DNA of 64,000 nucleotides. It comes from Pseudomonas lundensis (GTDB lineage Bacteria; Pseudomonadota; Gammaproteobacteria; Pseudomonadales; Pseudomonadaceae). Numbering within the stretch: position 1 is the stretch's first letter; every line of letters begins with the position of its first letter. Below the pieces are notes generated by a model that saw only the letters and a program-made list of their open reading frames with translations, was not told where the DNA came from and did not search any database. Below, piece after piece: positions 51,559 to 60,131 of the stretch. Location: contig NZ_JYKY01000011.1 in NCBI RefSeq assembly GCF_001042985.1, positions 87,731 through 151,730 on the forward strand, read 5' to 3'. Made by a program: the position numbers and the translations under genes.

Positions 51559-52161
51559 ATGATCCATCACGTTGTGGGCCTCTTTACCCACCCCGATCAA
51601 GAGTGGCGGCAAATACGCGGCGATGCCGAAGAAAGCATCAGCCACATGTACCTCACCCATACCCTGATCCTGGCCGCGATCCCGGCCATTTCCGCGTTTA
51701 TTGGCACCACCCAGGTCGGCTGGGTCATTGGCAGCCGGGCACCGGTCATGCTCACCACAGAAAGCGCCCTGTGGATGACGGTCATGTCCTACCTGTCGAT
51801 GCTGGTGGGGGTCGGGGTGATGGGCGCATTCATTCACTGGATGGCACGCACCTACGATGCCCAACCCAGCTTGGCGCGGTGTGTCGCGTTCGCCACGTAC
51901 ACCGCCACGCCGCTGTTTATTGGCGGGTTGGCGGCGCTGTACCCGCACATGTGGCTGGGCATGGCCGTGGGCACGGCGGCGATTTGCTACACCGTGTATT
52001 TGCTGTATGTCGGCCTGCCGACCTTCATGAACATCGACCCCGATGAAGGGTTTCTGTTTTCGAGTTCGGTGCTGGCCGTCGGTTTGGTGGTGCTGGTCGC
52101 GATCATGGCGTTTACCGTGATCGTATGGGGGTTGGGCGTCGGCCCGGTCTACACCAACTGA
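51559..52161 (+). CDS. Yip1 family membrane protein
   Basis: 200 residues from MIHHVVGLFTHPDQEWRQIR, preceded by ACAGGAGCGACAGCC. Five hydrophobic helices and an N-terminal segment typical of bacterial Yip1-domain proteins (FTHPDQEW). Function unknown. The frame extends upstream to 51532 without a better start. Confidence 0.88.
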   Translation: MIHHVVGLFTHPDQEWRQIRGDAEESISHMYLTHTLILAAIPAISAFIGTTQVGWVIGSRAPVMLTTESALWMTVMSYLSMLVGVGVMGAFIHWMARTYDAQPSLARCVAFATYTATPLFIGGLAALYPHMWLGMAVGTAAICYTVYLLYVGLPTFMNIDPDEGFLFSSSVLAVGLVVLVAIMAFTVIVWGLGVGPVYTN

Positions 52162-52168
52162 CGGGGGC

Positions 52169-52205
52169 ATCCTGTAGCCGCCTCCTGCGCTAGCGGCTAC
52201 AGGAT
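52169..52205. repeat. Perfect 13-bp palindromic repeat (REP-like)
   Basis: ATCCTGTAGCCGC and GCGGCTACAGGAT around an 11-nt loop in the gap between the Yip1 gene and sprT. It resembles pseudomonad REP-type intergenic palindromes and shares its inner arm with the hairpin at 47722. Confidence 0.6.
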
Positions 52206-52292
52206 TAACAGCCGGGTGAACCGCTCGGCACTTTGACCCTTCGCCCGCTTCAGGCTTGCGGCATAATCGCGGGCTCTGGAGAACCGAACCGC

Positions 52293-52787
52293 ATGCCCGA
52301 GCTGCTCAATTCCCGCGTCGAAGACTGTTTCAACCTTGCCGAAGCGTTTTTCAAGCGCCCTTTCAAGCGCCCCGTGGTCAGCTTCAAGCTGCGCGGCCAG
52401 AAGGCCGGTGTGGCGCACCTGCATGAAAACCTGTTGCGCTTCAATCCACAGCTGTACCGCGAAAACCGCGACGACTTCCTCAAACAAACCGTAGCCCACG
52501 AAGTCGCGCACCTGATCGCCCATCAACTGTTTGGCGACCGCATCGCGGCCCATGGTGAAGAGTGGCAACTAATCATGCGCGGGGTGTACGAACTGCCGCC
52601 CAATCGTTGCCATACGTATGACATCAAACGCCGCAGCGTGACCCGTTACATCTATCGCTGCCCCTGCCCGGACAGCGACTTCCCGTTCACCGCCCAACGC
52701 CACGGGCTGGTCAACAAAGGCCGCCGCTACCTGTGCCGCAAATGCCGGAACACGCTGCTGTTCACGGGCCAGACCCGAATTGAATAA
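52293..52787 (+). CDS. sprT: SprT-type zinc metalloprotease
   Basis: 164 residues from MPELLNSRVEDCFNLAEAFF. Zinc site HEVAHLIAHQLFG (HExxH), then HGEEWQLIM, and a C-terminal zinc ribbon formed by CPCPDSDF and CRKCRNTL. SprT-like proteins relate to Spartan proteases; the bacterial role is poorly defined. It is the last core gene before the Rhs array. Confidence 0.9.
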   Translation: MPELLNSRVEDCFNLAEAFFKRPFKRPVVSFKLRGQKAGVAHLHENLLRFNPQLYRENRDDFLKQTVAHEVAHLIAHQLFGDRIAAHGEEWQLIMRGVYELPPNRCHTYDIKRRSVTRYIYRCPCPDSDFPFTAQRHGLVNKGRRYLCRKCRNTLLFTGQTRIE

Positions 52788-52965
52788 ACGGGTACAAAAC
52801 ATGGGGGGAAGGTTCACCGACGCATCTCCGAATATTGGATAACACAAGAAGTGAACCAAGGCTGGAGAGGTGTTGATTCAAAAACAGCACAAACCGTTCT
52901 GTACGAAAAGTAATGTCGTAAACACCGCCTAGTACAGGCCAGCGAAACCATCGCCGCGTAACTGC

Positions 52966-53139
52966 CAGTACGTCGATCGGCAGCGCTTGCGGGGTGTGGG
53001 TCCACAGCGGGTCTTGGTCGATGTCGTAGGCGCCGGTGTAACTCGGTTGGGCCAGCAGGCGCATCGGTTGGTGGTGCAAGGCCTGGGCCACGGGGACGAA
53101 GGTGCCGGGTTCGTAGAGGTAGTGGACGGTTTTGCCACT
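52966..53139 (-). pseudogene. Rhs core remnant G (no toxin)
   Basis: About 58 codons of Rhs core (GKTVHYLYEPGTFVPVAQAL to ALPIDVLA) nearly identical to modules A, B and E, then an abrupt switch to unrelated sequence at about 52966. Upstream sequence (53140-53190) is also not Rhs. It is the most distal and most eroded member of the array. Confidence 0.8.
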
Positions 53140-53301
53140 GGCGCAGAAAGTCTGCGCGCGGCGCGCTCTCAGTTTTACTGACACTCAACATGCATCACAC
53201 CACACTCCGAAAGACACTCGACTGCCCCTGCCAGAATTGCATTTAAATAATCTAACGCATTGCAAATATCAGTTTATACGCAACTAGCCCCTTATATCAC
53301 C

Positions 53302-53502
53302 TCAACGTAAAATCTCACTATTAACCAATAAACATACGCCACCAGACTTTTTAACCAGACTAATTGGCTTATGTGTATTGCCACCATCCAAAGATATCTC
53401 CACCAGTAGATCTTGGTTTTCGAATGATTGAAGCTCCTCAATAAGCTGGCTAATTTTTTTACCTTTCAATACCCACTCTGGATTATTTTCACGCTCACCC
53501 AT
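53302..53502 (-). CDS. Candidate immunity protein F
   Basis: 66 residues (MGERENNPEWVLKGKKISQL...), small, soluble, acidic-rich. Its ATG follows the ancestral stop of toxin F by one base (TGA-G-ATG), the arrangement of an immunity gene. No family recognised. The frame is intact although the toxin upstream is broken. Confidence 0.6.
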   Translation of the reverse strand: MGERENNPEWVLKGKKISQLIEELQSFENQDLLVEISLDGGNTHKPISLVKKSGGVCLLVNSEILR

Positions 53503-53503
53503 C

Positions 53504-53975
53504 TCAATCACCAATACGTTTTAAATTTATATCAGAAGTTCCAGCGCGCCGCTCTCTACTACCGAGCGCCTTGACAGAACCTGCCATCTTTCATACTCAT
53601 CCATTATGCCCGTCAAGATCTCTTGCAATGTAGCCTTTAACTAATTTGAATACTGCCTGGCCGCCATGAATCTTTTCATTAATTTCCTTAAACCCCCAAA
53701 TTTCAGCTGGTTTCGCAGCCTTCTTGTTAGTTTTAAATACTAATTCAGGCGCTAAGCGAGTTTTTTCATCTTTACTGGTGCATTTACAATACGCCAATCC
53801 CAACGCATCAACCCACTCCACCGGATTGGGCGCATACGCATACAGGTTCAACCCCCCGCATAACTGATCGGATCCTTACTGACAAACCGTCCGGCCCGTG
53901 GATCATAATACCTATACCGATTGTAGTGCAGCCCCTTTTCGTGATCGTAGTACTGGCCCTGAAACCTGATCGTTG
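53504..53975 (-). pseudogene. Rhs module F: core fragment plus degenerate Ntox21-like tail
   Basis: The core fragment starts at about 53975 and loses one base at about 53870 (AACCCCCCGC versus AACCCACCCGC in sister copies). The tail starts after VDALGL (normally VDPLGL) and reads to YIARDLDGHNG, then TGA at 53597-53599, V, TGA at 53591-53593, and then stays in frame as KMAGSVKALGS to DINLKRIGD and TGA at 53504. The GHNG..KM and NLxRIGD pattern resembles bacterial toxin 21. Two nonsense codons and one frameshift make it inactive. Confidence 0.8.
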
Positions 53976-54052
53976 ACTTGGAAACGCTCGCTATAACGGC
54001 CAAGAAAAATCAATTCAGGAATTTTTCTGGTAGCTGGATTTATATTTTTCAT
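53976..54052 (-). pseudogene. 5' stub of a lost gene fused to Rhs core F
   Basis: ATG 54052 opens [20 protein letters not shown] and about six further codons, then joins Rhs core sequence at about 53975. It looks like the start of a small gene cut by the recombination that brought in module F. Too short to identify. Confidence 0.4.
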
Positions 54053-54121
54053 ACTACACACAACAAATGCTCTGAAACAATGGAATATTTAAGAACATTA
54101 CTTGGTTCATTATAAAAATTA

Positions 54122-54712
54122 TTAAGACGTTTGAATTACTAGCTTGCCAGCCATAAGATCCTCGCAATTTATATTGCTTTTTAGTAGTAAAAAACCACCA
54201 CCTCCTATAAATATGCTTTTGTGGCTAGGGGCCGCTTTATTGAGGCGCGAATTATTTATTTGCAGGATATATTTCAAATCTCCGTGTACCTCTTCGTCCT
54301 GAATCCACGAAGGAATACCTGATATTTTCGCAATGCCATTTTCATCACTATCTTCACCAGGATTTTTGAAAACACTAATCCATCGCACAGGAAGTATAGG
54401 ATCACCGTACCCATCCACGGGCTCTCCAGAGGGCACATATGCTATTATCTTGCCACCCTCTGTCATCGCCTTTTCGATATATGAATTCGATTTTTTTGAA
54501 TATGGCGTAAAAACAGAAACAACAAGGTGCAGACCTAAATTTACTGGTGCATATTTGTTAATGAAATCAGCAGGAAAAGTTGCCAAATGCAGTAGCGGGT
54601 TACCTGTCGAATCGACTGGCCAAACAATAGATTTAGGAAGATATGGACTGCCTCCAAGATAAGGAGAATTACTATTAGGAGCACTTTCAAGAAAAACAAG
54701 CTCATTAAACAT
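54122..54712 (-). CDS. Candidate immunity protein E (DUF1963/YwqG-like)
   Basis: 196 residues. SPYLGGSPYLPKSIVWPVDS followed by GNPLLHLATFPADF is the opening of DUF1963-type proteins, a family often found as immunity proteins next to polymorphic toxins. It starts 13 bp after the toxin E stop. AT-rich compared with the Rhs core. Intact. Confidence 0.7.
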   Translation of the reverse strand: MFNELVFLESAPNSNSPYLGGSPYLPKSIVWPVDSTGNPLLHLATFPADFINKYAPVNLGLHLVVSVFTPYSKKSNSYIEKAMTEGGKIIAYVPSGEPVDGYGDPILPVRWISVFKNPGEDSDENGIAKISGIPSWIQDEEVHGDLKYILQINNSRLNKAAPSHKSIFIGGGGFLLLKSNINCEDLMAGKLVIQTS

Positions 54713-54724
54713 TTTTACACTCCG

Positions 54725-55861
54725 TTAATTGCATAAGCATGGGCAAGTTGCCAAGAATCCTTCCGCTCGCTTACGTAACTCTCGAGCACGTGACGCGGGA
54801 ATACCAGATGTTCTTAATGCACCTTGCCAGACGTCCATTTGACGTTTTGAAGGTAAGCCATTCGGCCCGAATTGAAACTGATCTCTGCCGACATTCAAGT
54901 GTAGAGCAGCCAACACATTTTCATTTCTGTGAATATCTGTATGCATGCTGCGCGGAATTGCAATTGAAGGGTTAGATTTATTGCGAGTACCTTCGGGAGC
55001 CAAACCCATCTGCTCTAGTGCATCGTTTCGGATAAACTCATGTGCGTCCAATGAATCGCCTGTGTTTGCTTTACCCGTTAAGCTGCCATATGTCCCCAGC
55101 TGACACTTACGCGCCAACCCCAGCGGATCAACCCACTCCACCGGATTAGGCGCATACGCATAAAGATTCAACCCACCCGCATAGCTGATCGGGTCTTTGC
55201 TGACAAACCGCCCAACCCGTGGATCATAGTACCTATACCGATTGTAGTGCAGCCCTGTTTCGTGATCGTGGTACTGGCCCTGAAACCTGATCGGGTTGGT
55301 CAGGCCTTGGCGCTGGGCCCATTCCGAGCGTTGTTCTTTAACTTCCCCCCACGCGTTGTACTGCGCGCTCCAGGCGATTTGGCCGGTGGGGTCGGTGAGT
55401 TCTTGTGGCATGCCGAGGTGGTCGCACTGGTACCAGGCCAGTACGTCAATCGGTAGCGCTTGCGGGGTGTGGGTCCACAGCGGGTCTTGGTCGATGTCGT
55501 AGGCGCCGGTGTAACTCGGTTGGGCCAGCAGGCGCATCGGTTGGTGGCGCAGGGCCTGGGCCACGGGGACGAAGGTGCCGGGTTCGTAGAGGTAGTGGAC
55601 GGTTTTGCCGCTCGCGCCGTCGGCCTGTGCGGGGCTGCTTTCCCAAGCGAGGGTGTCGCCGTCCCAGCCGAATAAGGTGAAGCCGCACCCCAGTTCCCGC
55701 TGTTTGCGCGCCTGTTCGTTGCGGTTCCACTGCGAGCCCGCTTCGCTTCGCTTCGGTTTAGGTGGTGGGCGTTGGAGTGTTTGTACAGCCGCCGCCCCAG
55801 CGGGTCGTAGGCGTAGTCGACGCTCAGTTGGCTGTTTTCAAAGCGCACCAGGCGGTCGAAC
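54725..55861 (-). pseudogene. Rhs module E: core fragment plus putative nuclease-type tail, frameshifted
   Basis: Core homology begins abruptly at about 55861. A CTTCG repeat present three times (55741-55755) instead of twice shifts the frame by 5 nt after HHLNRSEA. The downstream frame is open to 54725 and passes the DPLGL motif into a ~130-residue tail: GTYGSLTGKANTGDSLDAHE, AIPRSMHTDIHR and ending ATCPCLCN. The His-rich motifs suggest a metal-dependent nuclease; family not firmly identified. Confidence 0.75.
55741..55755. repeat. Pentanucleotide tandem repeat (CTTCG)x3 in Rhs core
   Basis: Three tandem CTTCG units; the homologous site in module B (61721-61730) has two. The extra unit puts the module E core out of frame. 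Confidence 0.85.
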
Positions 55862-56516
55862 AGGCCGCCACTGTAGGCGGCTGTACCAATCGATATGCAT
55901 TGCTGGGTACCAGTACATCAAAGTTAATTGTTAAAGAACGCCGGTGCAGTTCTTGCAAATACAAAGTGCCTCTTGTTGCCATCTACTCATCGAATGAGGG
56001 AAGTAAATATCTTTTTGCCTATGCAACTGCGCTTCTAAGTTTTTCTATGTCGCCATTAGAGAACTTAAACTTGCTCATAATTTCTATCTTCCTTTCAATA
56101 TCAAGGATATTTGGCACCTCTCATCAGAGTGTAATAAACTTTCAAATGATATAGAGTTCCGAAACTCTAAATATTTTTTTATGAAGTTTTGCCACTTGAA
56201 GATAGTCCCTGGGGAATTCCTCAGGCATAATAATTGAGATACAATTTTAGCATTCTAAACCAAATTCAAGATATGGTTTTTCTAGACTCCTATCTAGAGC
56301 TGGCTTGATTTTATTTCCAGCTATATTTTTTGCAATTCCAACTGCAGCTTCTTTTTCCACAGACATTGAAGATTTCATGAATCACCCCTAGCAGTCGTCT
56401 TTTAATTGGGGACGATTCCCTTCATGCTGCGCTTTGCACTTTAAAATACGTTCATGTTGCCACATATGCATTTCACTATTTGTTCCACTTGTTTCCTTTG
56501 TGATTAGATGCTTGTA
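55862..56516. other. AT-rich decayed region between modules D and E
   Basis: No intact recognisable gene. On the minus strand, a 43-codon frame at 56247-56378 (MKSSMSVEKEAAVGIAKNIA...) has AGGGGTG before its ATG. It is followed by short frames starting MPEEFPRDYLQVAKLHK (about 56225) and MSKFKFSNGDIEKL (about 56078). Several short frames in a row, broken by stops, suggest one or more eroded immunity or toxin genes. Confidence 0.4.
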
Positions 56517-57143
56517 CTATTCTTGGTGAATGTAAGCCGCTCTGGATAAATACCTAGCTAGGCGGATAAATGCGACCGATTCGCCTTTTGGGAAAGGTGG
56601 GTATAATATGCTACTAATTCGATGAAGATTCATTGTCTTCCTTACCGAATCTGTTGCTATATTTTTGAAAGTAAGCATTCCGCTAAAATCGCTTTCGATC
56701 GTTCCTACATGATATCCTCCGCGCTTATCCCACTGATTAAACCTAATTACAATGCTGCCGCCTATTATTACGGCCCCTTCTTCTTTATCATCAGAAAAAT
56801 ACAATTCTATATCGTTTCCCTTGGTTTTGTTACTTGAGGAAGTAGAGCTATACCACTTCAGCACAGATACTAGCCTCAAGCCAGGACTTAAATAGAAGCC
56901 ATTGCCAATATCATTTACCGAATGGAAATAATGTTTATGTACGACGTCTAATGCGCCGCGATGATAGGGGGCCCTACAGCTTTTCTCATAAAAGTGCAGG
57001 TCATATCGCTCGCCAACCAGTTCGTAGTTATTTCTCTCCAATTCTTCGGAGGAAAAATTTTCGAGACCAAAAACACTTGGCTGAATAGTGGTCGGGGATC
57101 TAAAAAAAATATCCAGAATTTCAAAAAATGATAAAGCTAACAT
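56517..57143 (-). CDS. Candidate immunity protein D
   Basis: 208 residues (MLALSFFEILDIFFRSPTTI...), with EKSCRAPYHRGALDVVHKHY and a C-terminal SVAFIRLARYLSRAAY. No family recognised. It begins two bases after the stop of tail D, the spacing seen for immunity genes here. Intact and AT-rich. Confidence 0.65.
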   Translation of the reverse strand: MLALSFFEILDIFFRSPTTIQPSVFGLENFSSEELERNNYELVGERYDLHFYEKSCRAPYHRGALDVVHKHYFHSVNDIGNGFYLSPGLRLVSVLKWYSSTSSSNKTKGNDIELYFSDDKEEGAVIIGGSIVIRFNQWDKRGGYHVGTIESDFSGMLTFKNIATDSVRKTMNLHRISSILYPPFPKGESVAFIRLARYLSRAAYIHQE

Positions 57144-57145
57144 TT

Positions 57146-57890
57146 TTATCGTTTACCTTTTACAGGGTTGGTTCCGGCTGCAAGATGCTGGCGAAGAATA
57201 TCCCCTATCTCTTTGAGTTCCCCTACACGATCAGACCTCGGATGACTATCAGCTCCAGCTTGAGCTGACTTTGCGAGTCGATCAACATTGCCCGGTGTTT
57301 CAAGATAGTTCTCCACACAGCTACAGGCCTTACCCCATTGAGAGGTAGACATATCTCTTGTAGCTTTATCGGCAGGTACCAAAATAATATGAGTACTTGC
57401 ATCATTGGGTTTCAAACTTATATGGCCGCCCTTGGTGGGTAATCCAGGTCCATTGACATTTACGTGAACACCTCTTGATAGAACATCGCTCCCAGCAGTA
57501 TTTGATTTAATTTTATGTCCGGCCAACCCCAGCGGATCAACCCACCCCGTTGGATTCGGCGCATACGCATACAGGTTCAATCCACCCGCATAGCTGATCG
57601 GGTCTTCGCTGATAAAGCGTCCGCCCCGTGGATCATAGTACCTGTACCGATTGTAGTGCAGCCCTGTTTCGTGATCGTGGTACTGCCCCTGAAACCTGAT
57701 CGGGTTGGTCAGGCCTTTCTGCTGTGCCCATTCCGAGCGTTGTTCTTTGACTTCTCCCCACGCGCTGTACTGCGCGCTCTAAGCGATTTGGCCGATGTGG
57801 TCGGTCAGTTCTTGTGGCGTGCCGAGGTGGTCGCACTGGTACCAGGCCAGTACATCGATCGGGTTCGCTTTGGTTTGGAAGGTCTACGGC
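57146..57890 (-). pseudogene. Rhs module D: core fragment with amber codon plus unidentified tail
   Basis: Core homology starts at about 57890 with ANPIDVLAWYQCDHLGTP. Trp of the GQIAWSAQ motif is TAG at 57779-57781. The frame then stays open through RYYDPRGGRFISEDPISYAG and VDPLGL to a ~125-residue tail with GVHVNVNGPGLPTKGGHISL and HIILVPADKATRDMS. The tail family is not known to me. No proper start codon remains before the core, so expression is doubtful apart from recombination into an intact rhs. Confidence 0.75.
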
Positions 57891-57960
57891 GGTTTTTTTA
57901 TCTATATTTTAACCACCTGTGTAAACTGGCTAATTATCAAATTCGCTCATGGCGCACATC

Positions 57961-58362
57961 CTAATTTCTTCTATTTTTGTAATTGTAGGCAGCGCTACTA
58001 GCAACATCGGAATCAAAGTCATTCAAGAGTTTCTTAATGATCCCAATTGGTGTTTTCTTATTGGCAGCAATTGCTATTCGCACAGTACTATCTGGGTCAT
58101 TTGATAGTTTTTCAAATAACTCAACAGTCAGCTTTCGCTTGGAAGCTACAAATTGACGTACCCCGGTATCGAATTTGCATAGTTCTTCAAGAATTTCTAT
58201 CGGAACGGTTTTGTTATGAGCTACCCATTTTCTGTGATTCGGATATTTTTTAATTATATCTCGCCAAATAGAAATATCAGCTTCATCCATGGCTGCTCGG
58301 TCGTACTCGCTTTTTATAGGGCTCTCTCGTAGCTTTACGAATTCTTCGGCAGAGTAAATCAT
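57961..58362 (-). CDS. Candidate immunity protein C (HEAT-like repeats)
   Basis: 133 residues from MIYSAEEFVKLRESPIKSEY. Repeated helical units such as HRKWVAHNKTVPIEILEEL, VRQFVASKRKLTVELFEKL and VRIAIAANKKTPIGIIKKL look like HEAT-type repeats, known among immunity proteins. The ATG overlaps the toxin C stop (ATGA), giving tight translational coupling. Confidence 0.72.
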   Translation of the reverse strand: MIYSAEEFVKLRESPIKSEYDRAAMDEADISIWRDIIKKYPNHRKWVAHNKTVPIEILEELCKFDTGVRQFVASKRKLTVELFEKLSNDPDSTVRIAIAANKKTPIGIIKKLLNDFDSDVASSAAYNYKNRRN

Positions 58363-59690
58363 TTGGCGCCCTTGCATTTAAGCGATTTAAAGTTAATTAT
58401 CTTCCCAACGTTGCTTTTGTGCTTACTCATATAGTCACCATACACGTCAGCGTCAGCAATCCAATCGCCGTTTTTATCATAGCGTTTCCATGCGCTCTCG
58501 CCGTGACCAGTTTTATCCTCTGACCACCATTGTTTAGTCACTGGATCTCGCTGATATTTCACTTGGCCAACACCACCAACATGTCCTTCACAAAGTCGAT
58601 CATAGCGGTTAACTTCCCATTTTTTTCTACATGGGCATTTAGAATTTTGATTGCGCTTCTCTGACGTTGGTTTGCGTCCTGCATCAACAGGAAACTTCGT
58701 CAACCCCAACGGATCCGTCCATTCTATGGGATTCGGCGCATACACATAAAGATTCAACCCACCCGCATAGCTGATCGGGTCCTTGCTGATAAACCGACCG
58801 CCCTGAGGATCATAGTACCGATAGCGGTTGTAGTGCAGTCCCGTTTCATGATCGTGGTACTGGCCCTGAAAACGGATCGGGTTTTTCAAGCCTTCGCGTT
58901 GCGCCCATTCTGAGCGCTGTTCCCGCACTTCGCCCCAGGCTTTGCAGTGCGCACTCCACGCCATTTGGCCGTTGTGGTCAGTCAGTTCCTGCGGGGTGCC
59001 GAGGTGGTCGCACTGGTACCAAGCCAGTACCTCGATCGGGTTGGCTTTGATTTCGTAGGTCCACAGCGGGTCCTCATCGATGTCGTAGCTGTCTTCGTAA
59101 CTCGGCAGGGCCAACAATCGAATCGGCGTGTGCCGCATGGCCTGGGCCATCGGGACAAAGGTGCCCGGCTCATAAATATAATGAACCGTACGCCCCGAGC
59201 CGCCATCGTCCTGCGGCGGGCTGCTTTCCCAGGCCAGGGTGTCGCCGTCCCAGCCAAATAAGGTAAAACCACAGCCCAGTTCCCGTTGTTTGCGCGCCTG
59301 TTCGTTCTTATTCCACTGCGAGCCGGCCTCCGGGTTGTGGCGGTGGTGGGCATGGGAGTTTTTGTACAGGCGCCGACCCAGGGCGTCGTAGCTGTAGTCG
59401 ACGCTCAGTTGGTTGTTTTCAAAGCGCACCAACCGGTCGAACAAGTCCCAGTGCATACGGCTGAGCTGGCCGTTGTGCAGGCGCTGGATCTGGTTGCCGC
59501 GTTCGTCGTATTCGTAGTGAGTGCCGGCGTATTCGCGCAGCAGGTTGTCCATCAGTTTGTTGCGCTTGGGGTTTTGCTCCAGCGGTCTTTGAACCTGCTG
59601 AGTTTTTTCGTCGAGCAGGTTGCTCGCCGGGTCGAAGGCGAAGGTTTCCACACCCAAACGGCTGGTGGCTTCGAGCAATCGGCCCACCAC
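58359..59690 (-). CDS. Rhs module C: truncated core plus Ntox37-like tail
   Basis: About 443 residues, with a possible GTG start at 59690; the frame stays open up to about 59815 without ATG, so this is an N-terminally truncated Rhs piece. YD-repeat core, [20 protein letters not shown] and TDPLGL precede a ~115-residue tail. That tail has CPCRKKWEVNRYDRLCEG and then WWSEDKTGHGESAWKRY and ADADVYGDYM, which resembles bacterial toxin 37. Frame intact to its stop, but secretion signals and N-terminal cage are missing. Confidence 0.75.
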   Translation of the reverse strand: MVGRLLEATSRLGVETFAFDPASNLLDEKTQQVQRPLEQNPKRNKLMDNLLREYAGTHYEYDERGNQIQRLHNGQLSRMHWDLFDRLVRFENNQLSVDYSYDALGRRLYKNSHAHHRHNPEAGSQWNKNEQARKQRELGCGFTLFGWDGDTLAWESSPPQDDGGSGRTVHYIYEPGTFVPMAQAMRHTPIRLLALPSYEDSYDIDEDPLWTYEIKANPIEVLAWYQCDHLGTPQELTDHNGQMAWSAHCKAWGEVREQRSEWAQREGLKNPIRFQGQYHDHETGLHYNRYRYYDPQGGRFISKDPISYAGGLNLYVYAPNPIEWTDPLGLTKFPVDAGRKPTSEKRNQNSKCPCRKKWEVNRYDRLCEGHVGGVGQVKYQRDPVTKQWWSEDKTGHGESAWKRYDKNGDWIADADVYGDYMSKHKSNVGKIINFKSLKCKGAK

Positions 59691-59828
59691 GTCGTAGCGG
59701 TAGGACAGGGGGCCACGGCGGCTGTCAGTGATGTCGGTCAGTTGGCCTGCGGCATTGTATTTGTACCCGCGTTGGGCAGTGCAGACTAGCCATATACGAG
59801 CTGATTTTTTAAAGAGCGCTATTGCCGT

Positions 59829-60092
59829 TCAACTGCTTACGGCACCTTTCGGGCCACTCGCAATCAGTGCGGCGCCACATGCCGTTTTCATCCCGTCGAG
59901 TGCGACGGCAATCCCGTCAACGGCGTAAGTAGCGCTGCCCTCAGCAATTGGGAAAATCCCCTTGCACAAAGGGCAACTGACCATGTGCCCGACCCCGGCA
60001 ATGGGCTTGCTGTTGAGGTCGGTTTGCGAAAAAGCTTCGAGAACGACGCCACCGTGAGTGCTGGAGTCGCCTAGGCGGATGATGTCTTTCAT
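59829..60092 (-). CDS. PAAR domain protein
   Basis: 87 residues (MKDIIRLGDSSTHGGVVLEA...). PAAR features: IRLGDSSTHGG, HMVSCPLCKGIFPI and ACGAALIASG. PAAR proteins cap the VgrG spike of the T6SS and load Rhs effectors. It stands just upstream of truncated Rhs C, separated only by ~45 bp that is homologous to the same gap after the second PAAR copy at 62224. Confidence 0.88.
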   Translation of the reverse strand: MKDIIRLGDSSTHGGVVLEAFSQTDLNSKPIAGVGHMVSCPLCKGIFPIAEGSATYAVDGIAVALDGMKTACGAALIASGPKGAVSS

Positions 60093-60131
60093 TTAGTTAC
60101 TTATCTCAATTGCTCAGTGATGTCCGTGAAA

